Positions 1 to 6,039 of a stretch of DNA of 29,216 bases are shown here, piece after piece. A program made the position numbers and the translations under genes. How positions within the stretch are numbered: position 1 is the first letter of the stretch; the number at the start of each line of letters is the position of its first letter. The notes under the pieces were generated by a model that was given only the letters and a program-made list of their open reading frames with translations, was not told the DNA's origin and did no database searches. Source of the stretch: a virus; IMG/VR virus record IMGVR_UViG_3300006810_000267, positions 1 to 29,216 of that record; one strand, 5' to 3'.

Positions 1-174
1 ACTGCCACGAAGAACTACGACGGAGTTCACACGGTCAATTGGGCCAACCCACGCCAACATCCAACGGATGAGGCTTATGCTATTGTCGCCTGCTCAGGTG
101 TTGAGCCTGACGAGGAGAGCAGCCTTCAGCTTGTTGAGCAGCTTGGTGAGGATTGGACTCCTGCCGAGCCATGA
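1..174 (+). CDS. C-terminal fragment of an unknown protein (5' end outside window)
   Basis: An open frame enters from the left edge and stops at TGA 172-174, giving the last 57 residues of a protein. The tail is acidic (DEESSLQLVEQLGEDW) and preceded by a polar stretch with VNWANPRQHPTDEAYAIV. No signal peptide or membrane segment is visible in this fragment. I do not recognise the family with confidence; similar short acidic ends occur in phage proteins located next to lysis genes, but this is only an impression. It is read in the same direction as everything downstream and is followed by a 48-base gap with no obvious terminator or promoter, so it probably belongs to the same transcript as the lysis cassette. 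Confidence 0.55.
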   Translation, partial: TATKNYDGVHTVNWANPRQHPTDEAYAIVACSGVEPDEESSLQLVEQLGEDWTPAEP

Positions 175-222
175 TGAACTGCACACTCAATGTCAAAACC
201 GTCAAATACGACTTGATTAGGA

Positions 223-519
223 ATGAGCGAGATAAGTCAGGATACCAAGATAAAGTTGAACGTGAAGGACTTCGCGGGATTAGCGGTGGGTATGGCATCC
301 GTGATGGGCGTGTATTTCAGCTTGAAGGCTGAGATTGCAGAGGCGAAGGAACTACCCAAGCCCACAGTCACCGTACAGGAGTTCAAGTACAAGGACGAGA
401 TTGTCCGTAAGACCATCATGCTCACCCAACAGGATGTGGAGAAGGTCAAGTCAGATGTTCAAGAGATTAAGGAATCACTTAAAGTCCTTGAGGACAGAAT
501 CTATGAGATAAAGAAATGA
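223..519 (+). CDS. Small single-TM coiled-coil protein (lysis-cassette membrane protein)
   Basis: 98 aa. A short polar N-terminus is followed by one hydrophobic segment at about residues 16-35 (FAGLAVGMASVMGVYFSL), then a charged region with a conserved-looking AEAKELP motif, and a heptad-rich helix at about 68-97 that should form a coiled coil. This is the architecture of a type II membrane protein with an extracytoplasmic coiled coil, as in inner-membrane spanins and some holins. The start is the first ATG of the frame; the stop overlaps the next gene by four bases (ATGA). Its position, three genes before an amidase and four before a holin-like protein, supports a role in lysis. Whether it is a spanin component, a holin accessory or something else cannot be told from the sequence. 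Confidence 0.7.
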   Translation: MSEISQDTKIKLNVKDFAGLAVGMASVMGVYFSLKAEIAEAKELPKPTVTVQEFKYKDEIVRKTIMLTQQDVEKVKSDVQEIKESLKVLEDRIYEIKK

Positions 520-875
520 AAACTACCTTCGGAATCTTTATGCTTTTTTGCTCTCTCCTGTTTGTCGGGGGCAGCCTGAACAGTAAGGCTGAAACCAAAA
601 AGCATATTGTCGTCACTCAGATTAACTCCAAGTGGAATTGGCACAACAACCTCAAGCTTGAGGGCCTGAAAGGGTGTAAGTACAGGTACGCCTACTTGGA
701 GGACCAAACCATTCACAATCAACAGGCACTGCACATGGTCCCCGTCATACGGGTCACCTATGACAACGTGTTTGATTTTGTGTATGAGGGGAACATCATG
801 CTTGAGCCAACCATCACAGTCGATTCTCTTCAAAGGGTTGTCGATAGCATAAACTCCATAGCATGGCAAAAGTAG
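516..875 (+). CDS. Secreted small protein with N-terminal signal peptide, unknown function
   Basis: 119 aa. The N-terminus is a clear Sec signal peptide: MKTT, then a hydrophobic core (FGIFMLFCSLLFVGG), then a likely signal-peptidase I site after NSKA (residue 25). A cysteine lies inside the core, but no good lipobox surrounds it, so a lipoprotein is less likely. The mature part is a mixed alpha/beta sequence with KWNWHN and a C-terminal helix (VDSLQRVVDSINSIAWQK). It overlaps the preceding membrane protein by four bases and the following 41-aa gene by thirteen. Given the signal peptide and the neighbouring amidase and holin, it may act in the periplasm at lysis, for example as the outer partner of a spanin-like pair; this is inference from context only. 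Confidence 0.65.
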   Translation: MKTTFGIFMLFCSLLFVGGSLNSKAETKKHIVVTQINSKWNWHNNLKLEGLKGCKYRYAYLEDQTIHNQQALHMVPVIRVTYDNVFDFVYEGNIMLEPTITVDSLQRVVDSINSIAWQK

Positions 876-988
876 TGTCGTCAGTAAAGATGGATAAGCC
901 AAAGACCAAGAGGCCGGGGGTACATAGCAAGAATGCGTCCAAGGGCAAAAGAGGTCATAAGAATAAGTACAAAGGTCAGGGACGATGA
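863..988 (+). CDS. Tiny highly basic 41-aa protein
   Basis: The frame reads MAKVVSSVKMDKPKTKRPG, continues Lys/Arg/Gly/His-rich and ends in YKGQGR, then stops at TGA 986-988. About a third of the residues are Lys or Arg and there is no hydrophobic core, so it probably binds nucleic acid or is disordered. It starts inside the end of the secreted-protein gene and ends in an ATGA overlap with the amidase start at 985, which is the coupling seen throughout this region and argues for a real gene despite its size. Short basic proteins with a KTKRPGVHSK-type motif are, as I remember them, recurrent in Bacteroidota phages near packaging or lysis genes. Function unknown. Confidence 0.65.
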   Translation: MAKVVSSVKMDKPKTKRPGVHSKNASKGKRGHKNKYKGQGR

Positions 989-1404
989 TAGTCAACGATG
1001 AGTTCAAGATAATTGTCCACTGCTCCGCTACAAGAGAGGGTGACAATTCCATAGATGCCGAGGTCATTGACCATTGGCACAAGGCGCGAGGATGGAAGGG
1101 CATAGGGTACCACTACGTCATCTTGATTGACGGTACCATACAGAAGGGTCGCAACTTGGACAGGTGCGGTGCGCACACCAAGGGACTCAACTGCAAGTCA
1201 TGGGGCATCTGCTACATAGGAGGTGTTGAGTCAGATGGCAAAACGCCAAAGGATACCCGCACAGACGCTCAAAAAGAGAGTATGCTCATACTCCTCAAGA
1301 AGCTAAAGAAGATGCAGCCACAGGCAGAAATAAGGGGCCACAGGGACTTTGCTCCCAAGGCGTGTCCAAGCTTTGATGCCACGGAAGAATACAAGGACCT
1401 ATGA
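985..1404 (+). CDS. N-acetylmuramoyl-L-alanine amidase (T7-lysozyme-like endolysin)
   Basis: 139 aa, close to T7 lysozyme (about 150 aa), Amidase_2 family. The enzyme cuts the amide bond between N-acetylmuramic acid and the peptide stem of peptidoglycan. Zinc ligands are readable: His12 in IIVHCSAT, His119 in RGHRDF and Cys127 in KACPSFD. Lys125 and Tyr42 (GYHY) match the catalytic Lys and Tyr of T7 lysozyme; the H...K.C spacing (+6, +8) is identical to that enzyme. There is no signal peptide, so it needs a holin to reach the cell wall, and a holin-like gene follows with an ATGA overlap. T7 lysozyme also inhibits T7 RNA polymerase; nothing here shows such a second role. Confidence 0.93.
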   Translation: MIVNDEFKIIVHCSATREGDNSIDAEVIDHWHKARGWKGIGYHYVILIDGTIQKGRNLDRCGAHTKGLNCKSWGICYIGGVESDGKTPKDTRTDAQKESMLILLKKLKKMQPQAEIRGHRDFAPKACPSFDATEEYKDL

Positions 1405-1802
1405 AGGACATAATCAGCAAACTGTTTGGTGGTGCGGCAAAGGATGTCGGAGAGGGAATCGGAAACCTTATCGATAGGTTTGTACGCACTCAGGATGAAA
1501 AGGCAGAGTTTGAGAAAGAACTCACTCAGATTCTCATCAAAGCGGAGGCCGACATTCAGCAGAATGTCACAGAGCGTTGGAAGGCGGACATGAACTCCAC
1601 GGGGTCTTGGTTGTCTAAGAACGTCCGCCCTCTTGTCCTTTTGTTTTTGGTGGTGTCTACCGTGACCATGGTGTTCATCGATGCGGGTGCAATCAGTTTC
1701 GATGTCAAAGAGAATTGGGTAGACCTTCTTCAGATTGTACTCATCACCGTCATCTCCGCTTACTTTGGCGGCAGGTCGTTTGAAAAAGTGAAGGCCAAAT
1801 AA
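1401..1802 (+). CDS. Holin-like protein of the 3TM phage holin type
   Basis: 133 aa. The N-terminal half is amphipathic and helical (FGGAAKDVGEGIGNLIDRF, then a charged helix through residue 60). The motif RWKADMNSTGSWLSKNVRP precedes a first membrane segment at about 77-95 (LVLLFLVVSTVTMVFI) and a second at about 107-123, ending in AYFGGRSFEK. This order of W-K-x-D-M, SWLSK-x-RP, membrane hairpin and YFGGRSFEK is typical of phage holins of the GTA/3TM superfamily. It would form the membrane lesion that lets the amidase out. It overlaps the amidase gene by four bases, so the two are probably translationally coupled. It is the last gene before a promoter at 1807. Confidence 0.8.
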   Translation: MKDIISKLFGGAAKDVGEGIGNLIDRFVRTQDEKAEFEKELTQILIKAEADIQQNVTERWKADMNSTGSWLSKNVRPLVLLFLVVSTVTMVFIDAGAISFDVKENWVDLLQIVLITVISAYFGGRSFEKVKAK

Positions 1803-1806
1803 TCCC

Positions 1807-1814
1807 TAACTTTG
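1807..1814 (+). promoter_or_regulatory. Bacteroidota-type -7 promoter element (TAACTTTG)
   Basis: TAACTTTG matches the Bacteroidota -7 consensus TAnnTTTG in the 29-base gap after the holin-like gene. The ATG at 1832 lies 18 bases after its last G. A TTTG at 1779-1782 lies upstream with a 24-base spacer, somewhat longer than usual for the -33 element. It probably drives the small-gene and packaging block. Confidence 0.55.
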
Positions 1815-1831
1815 TGAGTAAATTGAATAAA

Positions 1832-2059
1832 ATGAAACTTGAGAAGCAAGAGTTAGAGACCCTCCAAGAACTAAACAACGAATTTACCCGTCAAAAGCTG
1901 ACGTTGGGAGAACTTGAAGTTCAGAGGGCATTGGTAATCGATGAGGTGAAAAGGATTAAGGCGACATTCCTTGTCGAGGAAAAGAAGCTTATAGACAAGT
2001 ACGGGGAGGACTCCGTCATTAACTTGAACACGGGAGAGGTTCAGAAAAAACAAGACTGA
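1832..2059 (+). CDS. Small coiled-coil protein, unknown function
   Basis: 75 aa from ATG 1832. An in-frame GTG exists at 1814 but lies in the -7 promoter element, so the ATG is preferred. The protein is almost entirely helical with heptad-like spacing (LQELNNEFTRQKLTLGELE, then VDEVKRIK-type repeats) and ends with KYGEDSVINLNTGEVQ. Short proteins with a long helix and a C-terminal VINLxTGEV motif are, from memory, frequent in flavobacterial and crAss-like phages, with no known function. The stop overlaps the next ATG by one base (TGATG). A scaffold, chaperone-like or structural adaptor role is possible but unproven. Confidence 0.7.
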   Translation: MKLEKQELETLQELNNEFTRQKLTLGELEVQRALVIDEVKRIKATFLVEEKKLIDKYGEDSVINLNTGEVQKKQD

Positions 2060-2655
2060 TGGCAAAGATTTCATCGTATGCGGTAGACGGCTCGGTATCA
2101 CGTTCAGACCTTTTGATTGGCTCCGACGCTGAGGCTAACAATGAGACAAAGAACTTCCCGGTAGGTTCTCTCCTTGGCCTGACACAGGTCGAAGAGGTAC
2201 TCAGCACCCACTACGACGTAAACCAAGTGCCTTCGGGATTGGACTCCCCACTTGATATTGTGTTTGGTCCGGGTGGTACGGGCACCACCGCAGACCCTGT
2301 GATGATGGCGGCCAATGGTACGCTGACATTCAATCAGGCGGGGTTCTACTTCATCGAGGTCTTTCTCAATATCGAGAGGCAGGGTTCATCAGGAAATTTT
2401 ACGGTCACTGCATTCAGGGCACTTGTTAATGGCACTCAGTTTACTGAGACGAAAGCGGTTGACCTCAAGGAAACAGGAGTCATGGTTCCCTATGAGACCA
2501 CCATCCCCTATCAGGCGACTGCGGGAGACACGATGAATTGGGAGGTCATGCGGGATAGTTCGGGAATAGATGCAGGGGGGCTATACACGCACACTATTAA
2601 CGGGCCTTGGAGTAATGTCCCATCTGCTGAAATGCGCGTGTACAAAGTAGGGTAA
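2059..2655 (+). CDS. Putative virion decoration or fibre protein with beta-sandwich C-terminus
   Basis: 198 aa. The N-terminus (MAKISSYAVDGSVSRSDLLIG, then SDAEANNETKNFPVGSL) resembles a recurrent N-terminal attachment segment of phage structural proteins: 'I-x-S-Y ... D-x-x-I-G-S-D ... N-x-T-K-N-F'. The rest, from about residue 75, is beta-rich with GTLTFNQAGFYFIEVFLNIER and ALVNGTQF, a pattern like the C1q/TNF-type jelly roll found in head fibres and receptor-binding tips (a strand ending in 'G-x-Y-x-I' followed by alternating hydrophobics). I infer a surface-exposed virion protein: a head decoration, head fibre or short tail fibre. Its location before the terminase rather than among tail genes favours a head protein. 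No catalytic motif is visible. Confidence 0.5.
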   Translation: MAKISSYAVDGSVSRSDLLIGSDAEANNETKNFPVGSLLGLTQVEEVLSTHYDVNQVPSGLDSPLDIVFGPGGTGTTADPVMMAANGTLTFNQAGFYFIEVFLNIERQGSSGNFTVTAFRALVNGTQFTETKAVDLKETGVMVPYETTIPYQATAGDTMNWEVMRDSSGIDAGGLYTHTINGPWSNVPSAEMRVYKVG

Positions 2656-2660
2656 GTGAG

Positions 2661-2888
2661 ATGGATATTCGAAAAATTTCAGTTGGCCCTGACTACAAGT
2701 CGGGTGCTATGCATTATATCGTTGGGCAGGATGTATTGGGAGGCAGTCACAAGATTCACCTGATTAAGCACTACCCCGAATCTGACTCCGTAAAGATTTG
2801 GATTGAAGACGACAAAGAGGTTGTCAGGTGTTGGAAGGAGTTCAACAGTACAGTGCCTATTTCAATCGAGTTCAATATAAATTTTTAG
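2661..2888 (+). CDS. Conserved-looking 75-aa protein, unknown function
   Basis: 75 aa, start ATG 2661, six bases after the previous stop. The sequence is a compact mixed or beta-rich domain: IRKISVGPDYKSGAMHYIVGQ, a basic strand (HKIHLIKHY), then VKIWIEDDKEVVRCWKEF and a C-terminal PISIEFNINF. It has no signal peptide, membrane segment or cysteine cluster. I recall proteins of this size with 'RKISVGxDYK...MHYIVGQxVLGG' and 'ISIEYNINF' ends as a common neighbour of terminase genes in Bacteroidota phages, but no function has been assigned. Its stop codon directly abuts the GTG start of the next gene, so the two are probably translated together. Confidence 0.65.
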   Translation: MDIRKISVGPDYKSGAMHYIVGQDVLGGSHKIHLIKHYPESDSVKIWIEDDKEVVRCWKEFNSTVPISIEFNINF

Positions 2889-3452
2889 GTGAAGTCTATC
2901 TATCAGTTTATAGTAGAGCCTGTAGGGGATAGGAGGTACAACAACACCAAGGACATTGGCGGCATCGACTTTGTTGTCAACACATCCGAAGAGGATTTCA
3001 GGTTTTCAAACAGAGAGGCGGTCGTACTCTCTACACCCATCAGCTATTCAGGTCCGATTAAGGAGGGAGACATTGTCTTGGTACACCACAACGTGTTCAA
3101 GTTCTACAACGATATGTACGGCAGGAGGAAGAGCGGCAAAAGCTTTTTGAAGGAAAACATTTTCCTCTTAGACCTCGAACAGTTTTTTGCCTACAAAAGA
3201 GATGGCAATTGGGTGGGGGTGGACAAGTTCTGCTTTGTCAAGCCCGTTCCCAAAGAGGACACCTACATCTACAAGCCGACCACGCATGAGCCTCTTGTTG
3301 GCGAGATGACCATCCTTAATCAGACGCTGAAAGAGGCGGGGATAAAGGTGGGAGACAGGGTCTGCTTCAAGCCTGATAGTGAATACGAGTTTCATGTAGA
3401 TGGTGAGTTGATGTACAGACTCTACGACCAATCAGTCACCCTTACGTTGTGA
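2889..3452 (+). CDS. Possible GroES-fold (co-chaperonin-like) protein
   Basis: 187 aa from a GTG that follows the previous stop without a gap; no earlier start is available. The N-terminal part (FIVEPVGDRRYNNTKDIGGI, then AVVLSTP and IKEGDIVLVHHNVF at 57-70) reads like the first half of a GroES barrel: 'V-x-P...GGI...V...G-x-IKxGD-x-V'. The C-terminal part (IKVGDRVCFKPDSEYEFHVD at 152-171, then ELMYRLYDQSVTL) reads like the end of GroES. A 65-residue insert rich in aromatic and charged residues lies between. T4 encodes a GroES analogue (gp31) needed for folding its capsid protein, and a similar role is conceivable here. The resemblance is by pattern only; a different SH3-like barrel is possible. 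Confidence 0.45.
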   Translation: MKSIYQFIVEPVGDRRYNNTKDIGGIDFVVNTSEEDFRFSNREAVVLSTPISYSGPIKEGDIVLVHHNVFKFYNDMYGRRKSGKSFLKENIFLLDLEQFFAYKRDGNWVGVDKFCFVKPVPKEDTYIYKPTTHEPLVGEMTILNQTLKEAGIKVGDRVCFKPDSEYEFHVDGELMYRLYDQSVTLTL

Positions 3453-3625
3453 TGGGCTATGGCGGCAAGTGGTGGGACGATGATGAGGCTTACCGCCTCG
3501 CTATAGAGAGACTTAAAATGAAATTAAATGAAGTCAACAGAGATAAGGCTAAGGATAATAGAAGCGGGGGAAATTGCCGTGGAGCAACTCATCAAGGTCG
3601 CCAAGGAGAAAATCATAACGGGTGA
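3452..3625 (+). CDS. Possible 57-aa protein overlapping the next gene
   Basis: ATG 3452 overlaps the preceding stop by one base (TGATG), the coupling used elsewhere in this operon. The first 25 codons fall in the otherwise empty 3453-3527 gap and give MGYGGKWWDDDEAYRLAIER plus LKMKLN, a plausible acidic-aromatic start followed by an amphipathic helix. From 3528 on the frame overlaps the small-terminase candidate and turns Gly/Asn/Gln-rich (RSGGNCRGATHQGRQGENHN), as expected of a shadow frame. Either a short real protein has its tail overprinted, or the gap is a leader. No family recognised. Confidence 0.35.
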   Translation: MGYGGKWWDDDEAYRLAIERLKMKLNEVNRDKAKDNRSGGNCRGATHQGRQGENHNG

Positions 3626-3809
3626 CCCCGAAGATGACTTGGCCGCTGACAGGTTGAAGAATGCTGCGGCCACAAAGAAGTTGGCAATCTTTGATGCATT
3701 TGAAATACTCAAGCGCATTGAGGAGGAGAAGGACGCTCTGAGTGGAAAGAGTGCGTCCCCTTCAGATTCTAACAACAAGCAGGGGTTTGCAGAAAGAAGG
3801 TCAAAGTAG
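3528..3809 (+). CDS. Small protein preceding TerL, terminase small-subunit candidate
   Basis: 93 aa. It is mostly helical: IRLRIIEAGEIAVEQLIKVA, an acidic turn GDPEDDLAADRLKNAAATKK, another helix AIFDAFEILKRIEEEKDAL, then a flexible Ser/Asn tail ending in GFAERRSK. Proteins of about 90-130 aa with 'DPEDDLxADRLKNAAAxKxLAIxDAFEIL' immediately before TerL are, as I remember, common in Bacteroidota phages. Small terminase subunits are likewise short, helical and located here; they bind the packaging site and regulate TerL. I see no clear helix-turn-helix, so the assignment rests on position and helical content. The 3' end overlaps the start of TerL in another frame; it terminates in two successive stops (TAG TGA). 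Confidence 0.6.
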   Translation: MKSTEIRLRIIEAGEIAVEQLIKVAKEKIITGDPEDDLAADRLKNAAATKKLAIFDAFEILKRIEEEKDALSGKSASPSDSNNKQGFAERRSK

Positions 3810-6039
3810 TGAACTGTATCGCGTCTTAGAAGACGTTGTGCCCAAGGCCGTCCTGTCCAACAAGAACAGGAATCGGAGTTGGTTATATGGCTACAATGAC
3901 AAGTACGATGTGGTGGTCATCTCCAAGTCAGGTCAGATTGGCGACATCGTTGAGATTTCAGGTCTAAGGATTGCCTTGCCCCCTACCCCTAAAGAGTGTC
4001 TTCAAAGACACTCGGACAAGAAGGAGCAGTATTGGGAGAGGACGGAAATACCTCAGCAACTCAAGAGGATACAGTCAATCTTCCAATGGAACGAGATGCC
4101 CTCTGAGTTCAAGGACAAGTGGGTAGGCTACATCGAGAGGGAGTTTGACTACAGGGAGGAGGGCTTTTGGTTTATGAATAATGGGAAGCCCACCTACATC
4201 ACGGGGTCCCACTATATGTACCTTCAGTGGACGAGCATTGACGTTGGCTATCCGGACTACCGGGAGGCCAATAGGATTCTGTTTTTGTTTTGGGAAGCGT
4301 GTAAGGCTGACCACCGAAGCTTCGGGATGATATACCTGAAGATTAGGCGGTCGGGCTTTTCGTTCATGTCATCCTCTGAGGCCGTGAACACGGCAACACT
4401 TGCTCGTGACTCACGCATTGGCGTGTTGTCAAAGACGGGTGCTGACGCTAAGAAGATGTTCACCGACAAGGTCGTGCCCATAAACAACAGGCTGCCATTC
4501 TTTTTCAAGCCCATCATGGACGGGATGGACAAGCCGAAGACTGAATTGGCATACCGTATCCCCGCGTCCAAGATTACCAAGAAGAATATGTACGATGTGG
4601 ATGAGGAAGCCATGGATGGTTTGGACACCACAATCGATTGGAAAAACACGGACGACAACAGTTACGATGGAGAAAAGCTGCTGTTGCTTATCCACGATGA
4701 AAGCGGTAAGTGGATAAAGCCAAACAACATCCTGAACAATTGGCGAGTGACCAAGACCTGCTTGAGGTTAGGTAGCAAGGTCATCGGCAAGTGCATGATG
4801 GGGTCCACGTCAAATGCTCTGAACAAGGGTGGTGACAATTTCAAGCAGATGTATCACGACTCCGACATCTCCACAAGGAATGCCAATGGTCAGACAAGGA
4901 GTGGAATGTACAAGCTATTCATTCCGATGGAGTGGAACATGGAGGGATTCATCGACAGATATGGTGCGCCCGTGATGCATAAAGACACCACTAACCCCGT
5001 CAGGGGCATTGATGATGAGTTTATCCATCAAGGCGCGGTTGACTATTGGGAGGCTGAGGTAGACTCTTTGAAGAATGACCCCGATGCGCTGAATGAATTT
5101 TACAGGCAGTTTCCGAGGACAGAGTCTCACGCATTCAGAGACGAGAGCAGGGCATCGTTGTTCAACCTGACGAAGATTTATCAGCAGATAGATTACAACG
5201 ACTCCATGATTACTGAGCATCATGTCACACGTGGTTCTTTCCATTGGAGGGATGGGGTAAAGGATACGGAGGTGGTGTGGTCCCCGGACAAGCGCGGGAG
5301 GTTCTTAGTGAGTTGGATTCCCAAGAGGGCGTTGCAAAACAATGTGTCTACGCGCAACGGCACAAAGTACCCCGGCAATGAACACGTGGGTGCTTTTGGT
5401 TGTGACTCATACGACATCAGTGGCACGGTGGGCGGTGGAGGCTCCAATGGTGCGCTGCACGGACTCACCAAGTTCAGTATGGAGGACGCACCAAGCAACG
5501 AGTTCTTTCTTCAGTACGTCGCGAGACCTCAGACTGCGGAGATATTCTTTGAGGAGGTATTGATGGCCTGTGTGTTTTATGGTATGCCGATACTGATAGA
5601 GAACAACAAGCCAAGGCTTTTGTACCACTTCAAGAACAGGGGCTACAGAGGGTTCTGCATGAACCGACCTGACAAGCACTCTTCAAAACTTTCAAAGACA
5701 GAGAGGGAGTTGGGGGGAATACCCAACTCAAGTGAGGATGTAAAGCAGGCTCATGCTGCTGCTATAGAGTCCTACATAGAAAAGTATGTGGGGATTGATT
5801 TACAGGGGGACTACAGGGATGCGGGGGACATAGGCTCTATGCCATTCAACAGAACCTTGGAAGATTGGGCAAAGTTTGACATATCGAACAGGACAAAATT
5901 TGATGCTTCAATTAGTTCGGGCTTGGCCATCATGGCCTGTCAAAAGCACCTGTATCAGCCCGAAAAAACAAGCAAGAAAATAAAGGTTACCTTTGCAAGG
6001 TATACTAATTCGGGCCATTTAAGTCAGATAGTTAGATGA
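3787..6039 (+). CDS. terL: Terminase large subunit (packaging ATPase and nuclease)
   Basis: About 750 aa from TTG 3787; in-frame GTG codons at 3742 and 3751 are alternatives with longer overlaps, and no ATG occurs before 4096. The protein pumps DNA into the prohead and cuts the concatemer. ATPase domain: a deviant Walker A at 185-193 (KIRRSGFSF), Walker B at about 297-305 (LLLLIHDE, Asp304-Glu305), then a coupling motif CMMGSTSNA. The segment GSHYMYLQWTSIDVG upstream is typical of Bacteroidota-phage TerL. Nuclease domain (RNase H fold): Asp540 in FGCDSYDISG and Glu605 in ILIENNKP are candidate metal ligands, with DWAKFD near the end. FRDESRASLF lies at the domain junction. It overlaps the portal start by four bases. 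Two copies of the GTCTT-NN-AAGAC palindrome lie in its first 230 bases. Confidence 0.93.
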   Translation: MQKEGQSSELYRVLEDVVPKAVLSNKNRNRSWLYGYNDKYDVVVISKSGQIGDIVEISGLRIALPPTPKECLQRHSDKKEQYWERTEIPQQLKRIQSIFQWNEMPSEFKDKWVGYIEREFDYREEGFWFMNNGKPTYITGSHYMYLQWTSIDVGYPDYREANRILFLFWEACKADHRSFGMIYLKIRRSGFSFMSSSEAVNTATLARDSRIGVLSKTGADAKKMFTDKVVPINNRLPFFFKPIMDGMDKPKTELAYRIPASKITKKNMYDVDEEAMDGLDTTIDWKNTDDNSYDGEKLLLLIHDESGKWIKPNNILNNWRVTKTCLRLGSKVIGKCMMGSTSNALNKGGDNFKQMYHDSDISTRNANGQTRSGMYKLFIPMEWNMEGFIDRYGAPVMHKDTTNPVRGIDDEFIHQGAVDYWEAEVDSLKNDPDALNEFYRQFPRTESHAFRDESRASLFNLTKIYQQIDYNDSMITEHHVTRGSFHWRDGVKDTEVVWSPDKRGRFLVSWIPKRALQNNVSTRNGTKYPGNEHVGAFGCDSYDISGTVGGGGSNGALHGLTKFSMEDAPSNEFFLQYVARPQTAEIFFEEVLMACVFYGMPILIENNKPRLLYHFKNRGYRGFCMNRPDKHSSKLSKTERELGGIPNSSEDVKQAHAAAIESYIEKYVGIDLQGDYRDAGDIGSMPFNRTLEDWAKFDISNRTKFDASISSGLAIMACQKHLYQPEKTSKKIKVTFARYTNSGHLSQIVR
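3822..3835. repeat. Palindrome, variant copy (CGTCTT-AG-AAGACG)
   Basis: Six-base arms around a two-base centre, sharing the core GTCTT-NN-AAGAC with sites at 3994, 11153 and 27866. It lies within the first codons of TerL, just after the stop of the small-terminase candidate. Confidence 0.5.
3994..4013. repeat. Palindrome with core GTGTCTT-NN-AAGACAC inside TerL
   Basis: Nine-base perfect arms (GAGTGTCTT and AAGACACTC) around CA. The 16-base core is the same as at 11153 and 27867 apart from the two central bases. It lies within the TerL coding frame (ECLQRHS), so it is conserved despite coding constraint or is a recent arrival. Confidence 0.65.

Noticed and set aside
171-335. Open frame beginning ATG 171 in the gap before the first membrane-protein gene
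   Set aside because: It overlaps most of the 223-519 gene in another frame, and its sequence beyond 223 has no coherent composition.
501-1103. 200-aa minus-strand open frame across the secreted, basic and amidase genes
   Set aside because: The + strand there encodes a clearly recognisable amidase and coupled small genes; the minus frame shows no family features.
1761-1768. TTTG and TAnnTTTG-like matches inside coding regions
   Set aside because: Six fixed bases are expected several times per strand by chance; only intergenic matches directly before genes were kept.
1814-1831. Upstream GTG start for the coiled-coil gene
   Set aside because: The GTG begins at the last base of the -7 promoter element, so it would be outside or at the very edge of the transcript; ATG 1832 fits better.
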